Below are positions 4,880 through 12,878 of a stretch of DNA of 13,824 bases, piece by piece. This stretch comes from Gammaproteobacteria bacterium (GTDB lineage: Bacteria; Aquificota; Aquificia; Aquificales; QOAS01). The stretch lies in assembly GCA_003972855.1 (NCBI GenBank), contig QOAS01000175.1, positions 1-13,824 of the forward strand. The letters run 5' to 3'. Positions within the stretch are counted from its first letter, which is position 1, and every line of letters starts with the position of its first letter. The notes under the pieces are model-generated. The model worked only from the letters and a program-made list of their open reading frames with translations, was not told the DNA's origin and did not search any database. The position numbers and the translations under genes were made by a program.

Positions 4880-6286
4880 ATGCCCAAATACACTCCCGAA
4901 GAAGTTCTCGCTCAAATTAAAGAATTGGGCATTAAGTTTGTAGACCTTAGATTTTCCGACCCCTTCGGGCAATGGCAACACCTGACCATTCCCGCGGAGG
5001 AACTAACCCTTGAAACCTTTGAAAACGGAAGGGGTTTTGACGGTTCCTCCATCAGAGGTTGGCAGTCCATTAACGAATCCGACATGCTCGCCAAACCCGA
5101 CCCCAACACATTCTTTGTAGACCCGTTCATGCCCGATACCGCGGTAATGATTTGCGACATTTACGACCCCGTTACCGGGGAGAGGTATAAGAGAGATACC
5201 AGATATGTAGCCCAAAAGGCGGAACAATACCTCAAAGAAACCGGTATCGGTGACACCGCATACTTTGGACCCGAAGCGGAGTTCTTTATACTTGACAGCG
5301 TAGCATTTGAAGTTGGTCCCAACTACGCTTACTGGAGGGTAGATAGCGAAGAGGCTTGGTGGAACAGAGGCGTAGACGGAACCGGCTACAAAATTCCCCA
5401 CAAGAGGGGATACTTCCCCGCACCCCCCATGGACAAAACTTGGGAACTCAGAAACGAAATGGTAGAAATCTTGGAACAGCTCGGTATTACCGTAGAACTC
5501 CACCACCACGAGGTTGCAACCGCGGGACAGGCGGAAATTGACATAAGATACGATAGTTTGGTTAATCAAGCGGACAAACTCTTTAAATACAAATATGTTG
5601 TAAGAAACGTTGCGGCTAAACACGGCAAATACGCAACCTTTATGGCAAAAGTTCTTCCCAACGACAACGGTAGCGGAATGCACACCCACTTCTCCATTTG
5701 GAAAAACGGAGAAAACCTCTTTGCGGGAAGCGGATACGCGGGACTTTCCGATATAGCACTCTGGGCTATCGGTGGTATCATCAAACACGGTAGGGCTATA
5801 GCGGCATTTACCAACCCCACCATAAACTCTTATCACAGGCTCGTTCCCGGATTTGAGGCTCCCGTAAGATTGGCATACTCCGCAAGAAACCGCTCCGCGG
5901 CTATAAGGATACCTATGTATTCTCAAAACCCCAAAGCTAAGCGTATAGAGGTAAGATTCCCCGACGCAACTTCCAACCCCTACTTGGCGTTTGCGGCAAT
6001 TTTGATGGCGGCTATTGACGGTATAGAAAACAGAATTGACCCCGGCGAACCTTTTGACAAAGACATTTACTCCCTACCTCCCGAAGAGCTTGAAGGAATA
6101 CCCACCTTGCCCGGTTCCCTTGAAGAGGCTATTAAGGCACTGGAAGAGGACTACGAATTCCTCCTAAAAGGAAATGTATTCACCGAAGACCTCATAGAGC
6201 TTTGGATTGAAAGCAAAAAAGCGGAAATTGACGCCCTCAGATTTACCCCTCACCCCTTGGAGTTTGAACTTTACTTTGACATTTAA
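4880..6286 (+). CDS. glnA: Glutamine synthetase, type I
   Basis: This enzyme joins ammonia to glutamate with ATP to make glutamine, the main entry of ammonia into metabolism; it acts in the cytoplasm as a dodecamer. At 468 residues it has the length of the enterobacterial GSI-beta enzyme. Visible motifs in order are FENGRGFDGSSIRGW (Asp54 loop), FGPEAEFFILD, HHHEVATAGQAEID, NGSGMHTHFSIW, the NPTINSYHRLVPGFEAP loop and SARNRSAAIRIP. Tyr397 in DIYSLPPEE sits exactly where the adenylylated tyrosine of the E. coli enzyme lies, so control by an adenylyltransferase (GlnE) is possible. The C-terminal FTPHPLEFELYF is standard. It has a strong ribosome binding site and its own promoter. radA starts 33 bases after the stop. 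Confidence 0.97.
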   Translation: MPKYTPEEVLAQIKELGIKFVDLRFSDPFGQWQHLTIPAEELTLETFENGRGFDGSSIRGWQSINESDMLAKPDPNTFFVDPFMPDTAVMICDIYDPVTGERYKRDTRYVAQKAEQYLKETGIGDTAYFGPEAEFFILDSVAFEVGPNYAYWRVDSEEAWWNRGVDGTGYKIPHKRGYFPAPPMDKTWELRNEMVEILEQLGITVELHHHEVATAGQAEIDIRYDSLVNQADKLFKYKYVVRNVAAKHGKYATFMAKVLPNDNGSGMHTHFSIWKNGENLFAGSGYAGLSDIALWAIGGIIKHGRAIAAFTNPTINSYHRLVPGFEAPVRLAYSARNRSAAIRIPMYSQNPKAKRIEVRFPDATSNPYLAFAAILMAAIDGIENRIDPGEPFDKDIYSLPPEELEGIPTLPGSLEEAIKALEEDYEFLLKGNVFTEDLIELWIESKKAEIDALRFTPHPLEFELYFDI

Positions 6287-6319
6287 GGTTTTTCCTTCCT
6301 CTTTTAAATTCCTATTTAA

Positions 6320-7681
6320 GTGGGAAAAAAGAAAACTATTTTTGTTTGCACCTCCTGTGGTTACCAAAGCGGTAGGTGGCTCGGTCGTTGTCCCTCTTGC
6401 GGGAGTTGGAATAGTTTTACCGAAGAGGTTGAAGTTCCGCAGGTAACCCCCAAGGCGAGGGGAGTTTTAAATTTCCTCTCAAGTGGTTCCAAACCTTTGC
6501 CTATAACCCAAGCGGAGGAAGAGGCTTTTGTCCGTTTCCCCTCGGGGATAGAGGTTTTTGACCACGCCATAGGGGGAGGTTTGGTAAAGGGGCAAGTTAT
6601 ACTCATAGGGGGAGAGCCGGGAATAGGAAAGTCCACCCTGCTTTTGCAACTTTCTCACTCCCTTGCAAGGGAAGGGAAAAAGGTTTTATACGCCAGCGGT
6701 GAGGAATCGGTAAATCAAATACACCTAAGGGCTAAGAGGTTAAAAGCTTTAAACGAAAACATTTTCGTGCTTTCGGAAACCGTTTTGGAAAAGATAGAAG
6801 AGGTTGCCCAAGAGCTAAATCCCGACATTCTCATTTTGGACTCGGTTCAAACGGTTTTTTCCGCTGACTTAGAAAGCTCCGCGGGTTCGGTCTCCCAAGT
6901 TAGAGAGGTAACTTACAGAATTACCGAGTTTTCAAAAAAGAGCGGGGCGGTTTCCTTTATCGTGGGGCATGTAAACAAGGAGGGACAAATTGCGGGTCCC
7001 AAAGTTTTGGAACACATAGTGGATACCGTTTTGCAATTTGAAGGAGAAAGGGGGAGTTTTTACCGAATACTGAAAGTGGTAAAAAACCGCTTTGGACCCG
7101 CGGGGGAGGTGGCTGTATTTAAAATGACCTCCTTTGGTCTGGAGGAAGTTCCCGAACCTTCTGCGTTTTTTATTTCCGAGAGAAACATAGATAGGGCGGG
7201 AACGGTAATTTTTCCCTACACCGAGGGAACTAAACCGGTTCTTTTGGAAGTCCAAGCGTTGGTTTTACCTTCGGTATATTCAACCCCCCAGAGGAGAAGC
7301 GAAGGTTTCAACCCCAATAGGCTTTCCCTAATTTTGGCAATCCTTGAAAAGGAGGCAAACATCTTTTTGAGGGACAAAGATGTCTTCGTAAACATCGTGG
7401 GGGGGATGGAGGTGGACGAACCGGGCGTGGATTTGGCGGTCGCCTTGGCTATAACCTCCTCGGTAAAAAATAAACCCATTCCTCCCGAAGTTGCGGTCTT
7501 TGGCGAATTGGGACTTACCGGGGAGATTAGAAATGTTTACTTTGCCAAGGCAAGGGTGGACGAGGCTAAAAGATTTGGATTTAAAAGAATCCTTGTTCCC
7601 AAAAGTGTAGCGGAAGAACTAAAAGACCCCACCGTGGAGGGGTATTCGCATATAAGCCAGCTTTTGGAGGCGGTTTTTTAA
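6320..7681 (+). CDS. radA: DNA repair protein RadA (Sms)
   Basis: RadA is a RecA-related ATPase and branch-migration helicase that processes recombination intermediates. The 453-residue protein has the full family layout: a zinc finger with Cys10, Cys13, Cys24 and Cys27 (CTSCGYQSGRWLGRCPSC), Walker A GEPGIGKST at 98-106, Walker B LILDS at 171-175, the RadA-specific KNRFG at 255-259, and a Lon-protease-like C-terminal domain (from about 290, with GGMEVDEPGVDLAVALA). I choose the GTG at 6320: a TAA lies directly before it in frame, and any later start would damage the zinc finger. No Shine-Dalgarno sequence is visible, so translation may depend on readthrough from glnA or a leaderless message. 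The stop overlaps that of nusB on the other strand. Confidence 0.95.
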   Translation: MGKKKTIFVCTSCGYQSGRWLGRCPSCGSWNSFTEEVEVPQVTPKARGVLNFLSSGSKPLPITQAEEEAFVRFPSGIEVFDHAIGGGLVKGQVILIGGEPGIGKSTLLLQLSHSLAREGKKVLYASGEESVNQIHLRAKRLKALNENIFVLSETVLEKIEEVAQELNPDILILDSVQTVFSADLESSAGSVSQVREVTYRITEFSKKSGAVSFIVGHVNKEGQIAGPKVLEHIVDTVLQFEGERGSFYRILKVVKNRFGPAGEVAVFKMTSFGLEEVPEPSAFFISERNIDRAGTVIFPYTEGTKPVLLEVQALVLPSVYSTPQRRSEGFNPNRLSLILAILEKEANIFLRDKDVFVNIVGGMEVDEPGVDLAVALAITSSVKNKPIPPEVAVFGELGLTGEIRNVYFAKARVDEAKRFGFKRILVPKSVAEELKDPTVEGYSHISQLLEAVF

Positions 7682-8589
7682 CCCTCCCCTTTGGCGGGGG
7701 CTACCTTTTTGTTGTATATTGCGGACAAAACGCCGTTTACAAATTTTGCCGCCTTTTTCCCCACAAAGGCTTTGGCAAAGTCTATGTAATCGTTAAAAGC
7801 CCTTCCGGGGTCTTGAACCCCTACATAGACAAACTCCGCGGTGCCGAGCCTAAGGAGATTTCTTTCAATGCTTCCCAAACTGTCCAGTGTCCAATCTTTT
7901 AAAAATTCCTCTATGGTGCTGTCCACCTCTATCTTGTGTCCCTTATAGGCGTTTAGGAGTTTTTCCGCATACTCCCTTATTTTTCCCATGTCTTCTTCAA
8001 CCCTTTTGGTGGAAAAGTCTCTAATTTCATCCAAGAAGGTTTTAACTATTTGCAGAACCTTTTGACGGAATTCTCGCTCCGCACTCTTTAAGGTTTCAAA
8101 ATCTTTGGGAGGGTTTTCCCTTATGTTTCTTACAAACTCCAAAAGGGTTTCCAAACTTTCTTTGGAGTCCTTTTCCACCTTTTGGAGTTTTTCCAAAGAG
8201 TTTTCTATTTCCGAAAGGATGGAGAAAGCCTTTTCCAACTTGGGTTTAGCCCTCTCGCTAATCCAACCGGTATAGGTGAGGGCAAAATTGTGGAAATCCT
8301 CCACCGCCTTAAGGAGCAGATAAACCGCAAAGAGTTTTCCCCGTAGTTTGTCCGCCAAAATTTCTTCATCTGCCAAGGTTTCAAACTTCTTGGAAAAAAC
8401 CTCTGCGCTAAACTCCTTTTGTTCCTCTATGAGGTTTTTTAGATTTTGGGCAACGGAAGAAGCCAAACGGTAGGAACTCTCCAAGTTTTCCCAATAATCT
8501 TTGGTTAGTCGGTCAAGGTCTTCCCCGGTTATATCCCATTGATATAGGATATTGAAGGCGTGTTTTCGCGAATATTTCCTAAAACGCAT
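7678..8589 (-). CDS. nusB: Transcription antitermination factor NusB, with a large helical insertion
   Basis: NusB binds boxA RNA with ribosomal protein S10 (NusE) and supports antitermination of rRNA operons. Ordinary NusB has about 130-150 residues; this one has 303. The N-terminal helix (residues 5-22, KYSRKHAFNILYQWDITG) and the C-terminal two-thirds (about 218-295: EFLKDWTLDSLGSIERNLLRLGTAEFVY, then DPGRAFNDYIDFAKAF and AKFVNGVLSAIY) match NusB well. Between them lies about 140 extra residues, rich in Glu, Lys and Leu and probably all helical. The frame is continuous. I use the ATG at 8589 because the NusB match begins there; an in-frame TTG at 8616 would add nine residues. It follows tamB closely on the same strand, probably as one transcript. 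Confidence 0.88.
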   Translation of the reverse strand: MRFRKYSRKHAFNILYQWDITGEDLDRLTKDYWENLESSYRLASSVAQNLKNLIEEQKEFSAEVFSKKFETLADEEILADKLRGKLFAVYLLLKAVEDFHNFALTYTGWISERAKPKLEKAFSILSEIENSLEKLQKVEKDSKESLETLLEFVRNIRENPPKDFETLKSAEREFRQKVLQIVKTFLDEIRDFSTKRVEEDMGKIREYAEKLLNAYKGHKIEVDSTIEEFLKDWTLDSLGSIERNLLRLGTAEFVYVGVQDPGRAFNDYIDFAKAFVGKKAAKFVNGVLSAIYNKKVAPAKGEG

Positions 8590-8619
8590 CGCAAAAACTC
8601 TTAATATTAAATCCAAAAC

Positions 8620-11600
8620 TTAAAAGGGAAAGCCGAATTCCTTGGCAAATCGGAAGGCTACGGAGCTGGAGCCGTCCGAATATTCCGCAAACCTCAGAAA
8701 GCTACCCCCGAAGAATTTTACCGCACCCCAAAGGTAGGTGGTTTTTGGGTTGGTGGAAGGAAACCAGTGGTAACCCACCTTGGCAAAGTCCGCAAAATCC
8801 TTTTCAACATCTATACCCACCGCAAAACCGGTTTGGGGGTCAAAAGAGGGACTAAACTTCACCGTTATTCCCCTAATCAGGGAGGAGGAAAATCTTTCTA
8901 ACGCTCCCGCAACCGCTTGGGCGCCGGTTTGGAGTAAAACCCTTGTGAGGGGAAATTCGCTTAAGCCCTCCCCTCCTCCCGAAAGGAGTTCCGCCAAGAG
9001 CTGATTTTTAGGTGTGGGTGGCACCGAATATATTTCAAGGGATAGATTTTCCCACGGAAGGTTTCCGTAAATTCTCAAATAAACGGTCTTGTCGGGCGAG
9101 TAGTAGGTGAGGGGGAGGTTTAGGCTGACCTTTTTATCTTTTAAGGTAACCTCACCACTTCCTACATAAAAAGTTTTTCCCAACATTTGCAGTTTTCCGT
9201 AATTTACCCGCACCCAAAGGGTTCTTTTCTTGTTGGTAAAATCCCCCCTTAGGGAGAGAACGGCATTTCCGTTGGGGGTTTCCACATAAAGCGGTTCACC
9301 GGTAGTCAGCTCAATATCAAAGTCCACATTTTTGGGGGGTGAGTTTTGTCCCCCTCCCCCCGCGGGGCTTTTGTAGGAAAGAACCTTTACAAACCCACCG
9401 ATGGAAAGAAGAGATTTAACCTTCCAAAGGTTGTTCGCATTTTCCACTTTACCCCTCAAGGAAAGTTTCAAGTATCCCGCCAAAAACTCGGGTAGGTAAA
9501 TGCGGAGGGGAAAATCCTCCAAGTCGGTGTTCATTTTTACTTTACCCGAAAGGAGGTTTGCATTCAGCGATAGGGTCCCGTAAACCGACTGATGGGAGGA
9601 ATCGCTAATTCCTAAAAAACCGTTCAAACTTCCGCTTTCCAAAGAGAGGGTAAGGTAGAGTTCCAAAGGCTTATAGGCGTATGATGAAAGGACTTTTAGA
9701 GTTGTAGAAAAATTCCAATTTAACCTCTTGAGGAAATCTTTAACCGCCCCCCGATACGCAAAAACGGTTTCTAAAGAGGATGGTTCAACTATATAAGTAT
9801 TAATGTTTGATAGAAACCTATTAACAACGGAGGTAGAGAGCTTTAAACGGGTATACACGCTAAGGTTTTCGTTTTTCAATTCAACCTCGGAGTTTAAGCT
9901 TAAAGGAAAACCTTCGTAGGTTTTTACAACCGCCACCAAAGAGCGGTTTTTGGAAAGGGATATTTCGCTGAAACAGGTAAGTTTGTCACCCAAAAAGTTC
10001 AAACAGAAGGGGAAAAATCTAACCCAAAAAGTGGAGAGGTCTCTTTTTCCACCCGCCACTGCGGAAAATATACCGGTTACCCCCAAGGGGTTTTGCGTCA
10101 AATTTCCCGAAAAGTTTAGGTTAAATTTTTCACCCTCCACGCGGAGTTTTCCGAACAACCCCAAGAACTTCCAAGAACCCTTAAAGTCCAAAGCAAGACC
10201 ACCTTTGTTTCGCAGGTAGGAAAAGGAACCCCTAAAGGAGTCAAAGGTGAGTTTGCCCTTACCTCTTTCGGGAGAGCCTTCCGCAGATATACCGAACTTT
10301 AAAGGTTCCAATCCTTTAAAAACCCATCCCTTTAAGTCGGCGAGGTATTTTCCACCTCTGTAGGAAATGTCACCGTTTATACTCCCTTTCAGTTTGGCTT
10401 TAAAAGTCCCTCCGCGGTAAAAAACGAAGGTCTTAAACTCCTCCACACGGAAATCGTTAAAAGAGAGGAAACGCACCCAGAGAGAGAGTTTTTTCCCATC
10501 ACTCCAATAGGCGTCCAAAGAGGGTAGGTTGAACTTAAGGGGTTTACCGCTAAAGCCTACCTCACCCGAAAGGTAACCCCACAAAAGCCTTTCCCTCTTG
10601 AGAACCAAACCTTTAACGCTTCCTCCCAACTTTAGAAAAAAGTTTCCGTCTCGTCCCTTTAGCAGTAACTCCTCCTTTCCGAGGGTAAAACCCCGAAAGG
10701 AAAAGCCCTTAAAACCACCCCTTAGGAGGAATTTGTTTTCGGAAAGGTAACCTTCCGCGGTTAAACCCTTTAGCCTTATCCCGCAAAGGTTGTTTAAAGA
10801 GAGGTTTTCACCTTTTACCTTTAGATTACCGTTTTTGTAAAGAAGCGAAAGAATACCGTCTCCCACGCTTCCGAAGGAGAAAAACCTTTTACCCTCCAAG
10901 CCCAAGTATAGATAGATTGGGTTTTGCAGATTTTCTATACCCGCAAAAAGCCCTTCGGGAAAAAGTTCCGCGGAATACAAAAATTTTTCACCGCAAAGAT
11001 TTAGTTTACCCCTTAAGTTACCGCTTAAGTCCTTTAGATTTAAGGCAAACTCTCCCGAAGTTTTTACATCAAAGGCTTTTCCCTTAAAGGTTCCCGTTAG
11101 GGTGGGATAGGAAAATACTAAAAAGGTTTTCGCCCGAATGCGGTCACCTTCAAAAGTGGCGTTAAGGGTAACTTTTTCGCTTAGCAAGGCAAAGAGACCT
11201 TTAACTCGGTAACTTTTGCGGAGGGTTAAAAGTAAGTTTCCCTTCCAAGTAAGGGTATTTAGAAATGCTTCAAATTCCAAACGGGGTTGGTAAATTTCCC
11301 CCTTTAGGGTTAAACCGTTTCCCTTTGCGGTTAAGGTTACATTTTCCAAAGTAAACGCGCGGGGAGAGCCTATAAAAAGCTCTCCCAGTCTAAGGTTTAC
11401 TTTCTCTTTTTGAAGCAAAAGGTCGTAGAGGTTTACGCTAACCTTCCCAACCGATATGTAGGCATCCTTTATCTCAACGCGGAAAGGGAATAAATAAAGT
11501 AGTTTCTCCAAAATTGAGATGGAAACTTTTAGCGGTTTTAACTCAAAAGGTTGCTCCAAGTTTACCGCGCCCTTTTTGGGTTTCACATTCACAACCAAAG

Positions 11601-11754
11601 AACCCACCTTTAGGGTTCCGTTCTTGAAATTTATTTGATATAAACCTATTTCGGTATCCGCAATTTGAAAGCTTATTCCCCCTTGCGGGGTGAATTTTTT
11701 TACCGAAACCCAAAGGGTGAGAGTGAGAAGCAGTAACGCCAACCAACGCCCCAT
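8620..11754 (-). CDS. tamB: TamB-like translocation and assembly module / lipid-transfer protein
   Basis: This 1044-residue protein has an N-terminal membrane anchor (residues 4-18, WLALLLLTLTLWVSV), then a very long stretch of alternating beta-strands with regular Gly, Lys and aromatic residues. The C-terminal domain (about 810-1044) matches TamB (DUF490): VDFDIELTTGEPLYVETPNG, LPLTYYSP, PPTPKNQLLAELLSGG and a final strand region ending in Phe. TamB family proteins span the periplasm and move phospholipids or help assemble outer-membrane proteins. A Gly/Pro/Asn-rich linker (around 795-808) precedes the C-terminal domain. No TamA (Omp85) gene is in the window. The ATG has GGAAGG close before it. 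nusB lies directly downstream; a TonB-like gene is divergent with 25 bases between. Confidence 0.87.
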   Translation of the reverse strand: MGRWLALLLLTLTLWVSVKKFTPQGGISFQIADTEIGLYQINFKNGTLKVGSLVVNVKPKKGAVNLEQPFELKPLKVSISILEKLLYLFPFRVEIKDAYISVGKVSVNLYDLLLQKEKVNLRLGELFIGSPRAFTLENVTLTAKGNGLTLKGEIYQPRLEFEAFLNTLTWKGNLLLTLRKSYRVKGLFALLSEKVTLNATFEGDRIRAKTFLVFSYPTLTGTFKGKAFDVKTSGEFALNLKDLSGNLRGKLNLCGEKFLYSAELFPEGLFAGIENLQNPIYLYLGLEGKRFFSFGSVGDGILSLLYKNGNLKVKGENLSLNNLCGIRLKGLTAEGYLSENKFLLRGGFKGFSFRGFTLGKEELLLKGRDGNFFLKLGGSVKGLVLKRERLLWGYLSGEVGFSGKPLKFNLPSLDAYWSDGKKLSLWVRFLSFNDFRVEEFKTFVFYRGGTFKAKLKGSINGDISYRGGKYLADLKGWVFKGLEPLKFGISAEGSPERGKGKLTFDSFRGSFSYLRNKGGLALDFKGSWKFLGLFGKLRVEGEKFNLNFSGNLTQNPLGVTGIFSAVAGGKRDLSTFWVRFFPFCLNFLGDKLTCFSEISLSKNRSLVAVVKTYEGFPLSLNSEVELKNENLSVYTRLKLSTSVVNRFLSNINTYIVEPSSLETVFAYRGAVKDFLKRLNWNFSTTLKVLSSYAYKPLELYLTLSLESGSLNGFLGISDSSHQSVYGTLSLNANLLSGKVKMNTDLEDFPLRIYLPEFLAGYLKLSLRGKVENANNLWKVKSLLSIGGFVKVLSYKSPAGGGGQNSPPKNVDFDIELTTGEPLYVETPNGNAVLSLRGDFTNKKRTLWVRVNYGKLQMLGKTFYVGSGEVTLKDKKVSLNLPLTYYSPDKTVYLRIYGNLPWENLSLEIYSVPPTPKNQLLAELLSGGGEGLSEFPLTRVLLQTGAQAVAGALERFSSSLIRGITVKFSPSFDPQTGFAVGIDVEKDFADFAKVGYHWFPSTNPKTTYLWGAVKFFGGSFLRFAEYSDGSSSVAFRFAKEFGFPF

Positions 11755-11779
11755 TCCCTTCCGATAAGATTAAACTACA

Positions 11780-12358
11780 ATGGTTAAATATCTAACGGTC
11801 TCCTTGGCGGTCAATTTACTTTTATTTTCCCTATACTCCTATTGGGTTGGTAGCGCCCTTAGGAACGCCTTTAGCGAAGTTGAAAAATTCCTTCCACCCC
11901 TAAAGGTTACGGTAAAGGTTGTAAAAATAAGGGAGGAAAACAAAAGGGAAGAAAACCCAACGAAGGTTAGTTCCAAAACCCCACCTCCGCCCAAACCTTC
12001 CTTGTTGGAAGAAGTCTTTCCCGTAGTGGAAAGGGAATATCAAACCGTTTTTAGGAAAATCGTTACCAAAGCCAAAGCCAGTATGACCAAAGGGGGGAAG
12101 GTAAAAATTTCCCTAAACCGCGCGGTTGTTTACGCACCTCCGCTAAAACCCCTAAGGGTGAATTATCCTCCCTCCCCCCTTGAGGTTAAGGTTACGGTTT
12201 TACCCGACGGAAGGGTTATAAACGCGGTTCTACTAAAGAGGAGCGGAAATCCCAAAGTTGACCGCACGGTGTTAAACTTCGTAAGGAACTTAAAGTTTGA
12301 ACCTATAAACGAACCGATAATTCAGGAAATTTATATCCTCTTTAGGTTTAAGTTTTGA
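11780..12358 (+). CDS. TonB-like energy transducer
   Basis: The 192-residue protein has the three-part TonB plan: an inner-membrane helix (residues about 6-24), a charged and proline-rich periplasmic section (45-75, with TPPPPKPS), and a C-terminal TonB domain (about 128-192: NYPPSPLEVKVTVLPDGRVI, then SGNPKVDRTVLNFVRNLKFEP). TonB links the ExbB/ExbD proton motor to outer-membrane receptors. The C-terminal domain could also belong to an anchoring or TolA-like protein, and no exbB, exbD or receptor gene is in the window, so the partner is unknown. No Shine-Dalgarno sequence precedes the ATG. It is divergent from tamB, and its end overlaps by 11 bases with the end of the opposing DUF3108-like gene. 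Confidence 0.8.
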   Translation: MVKYLTVSLAVNLLLFSLYSYWVGSALRNAFSEVEKFLPPLKVTVKVVKIREENKREENPTKVSSKTPPPPKPSLLEEVFPVVEREYQTVFRKIVTKAKASMTKGGKVKISLNRAVVYAPPLKPLRVNYPPSPLEVKVTVLPDGRVINAVLLKRSGNPKVDRTVLNFVRNLKFEPINEPIIQEIYILFRFKF

Positions 12359-12878
12359 TTAGCACCAGCGTTCCCGCCTTGGTTTCTATCTCTATTCTTT
12401 CGGGAAAATCCCCTCTTTTCCAACCGAATAGTTTTACACTTTTAGTTTTCCTACTCCCGCTTACGCGGAAAAAGAAGTTGTTGTTTTCGTATTTTTCCAA
12501 AGTAACGGTATATTCTCCAACCTTAATAGTCTTTAAAACTTCGGGATTGGGGGTTTTGGAAAGCAATTTAACCACCAAGGGTAACCAAGATTTCTTTTTC
12601 AGTATTCTTTCAAAGTTGTAAGTTTTCCTTTTACCGTTTTCCTCTTCGGTCATAAAGGTGTTTTCGGGATTTTTAAAGTCGTAAACCATATGGAGTTTGT
12701 AACGGTAAAACCAACCTATTACTCCCCCGCTTTTTCCCGTAACCTCAACCTTATCGGGTGAGAAATTTATCTCTATTTTTCCCGCGGAGAATATACCGAA
12801 ATACACCTTGTAAGTCACACTTTTGGCAAAGACAAATAGCGGAAGGAGGAGAAAGGGCAAAAAAGCGTTAATTCTCAC
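12348..12878 (-). CDS. Secreted DUF3108-like protein
   Basis: This is a 176-residue protein with a classic signal peptide (MRINAFLPFLLLPLFVFA, cut probable after Ala18). The mature part is a predicted beta-rich domain resembling DUF3108: it opens with VTYKVYFGIFSAGKIEINF, continues with GGVIGWFYRYKLHMVYDF and has paired Lys-rich strands further on. Members of that family are periplasmic or surface proteins of unknown function. I read the start as a GTG at 12878, which lies inside the last codons of ftsH; AAGGGG lies about 8 bases upstream, so it is likely translated from the ftsH transcript. Its 3' end overlaps that of the TonB-like gene by 11 bases. The family call is moderate; the signal peptide and coupling to ftsH are clear. 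Confidence 0.72.
   Translation of the reverse strand: MRINAFLPFLLLPLFVFAKSVTYKVYFGIFSAGKIEINFSPDKVEVTGKSGGVIGWFYRYKLHMVYDFKNPENTFMTEEENGKRKTYNFERILKKKSWLPLVVKLLSKTPNPEVLKTIKVGEYTVTLEKYENNNFFFRVSGSRKTKSVKLFGWKRGDFPERIEIETKAGTLVLIKT

Noticed and set aside
5003..5926. Long open frame (307 codons) on the minus strand inside glnA
   Set aside because: It is the antisense shadow of a strongly conserved gene, has no family resemblance and no ribosome binding site. Long antisense frames are common opposite glnA-like codon patterns.
7683..7698. GC-rich CCCC...GGGG repeat just after radA as a terminator
   Set aside because: The stem is only 4 bases, the following T-run is weak and offset, and the stretch is coding sequence of nusB.
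8780..10219. Plus-strand frames inside tamB (such as 8780-9004 and 9950-10219)
   Set aside because: These are short shadows opposite a continuous 1044-codon gene, without ribosome binding sites or recognisable products.
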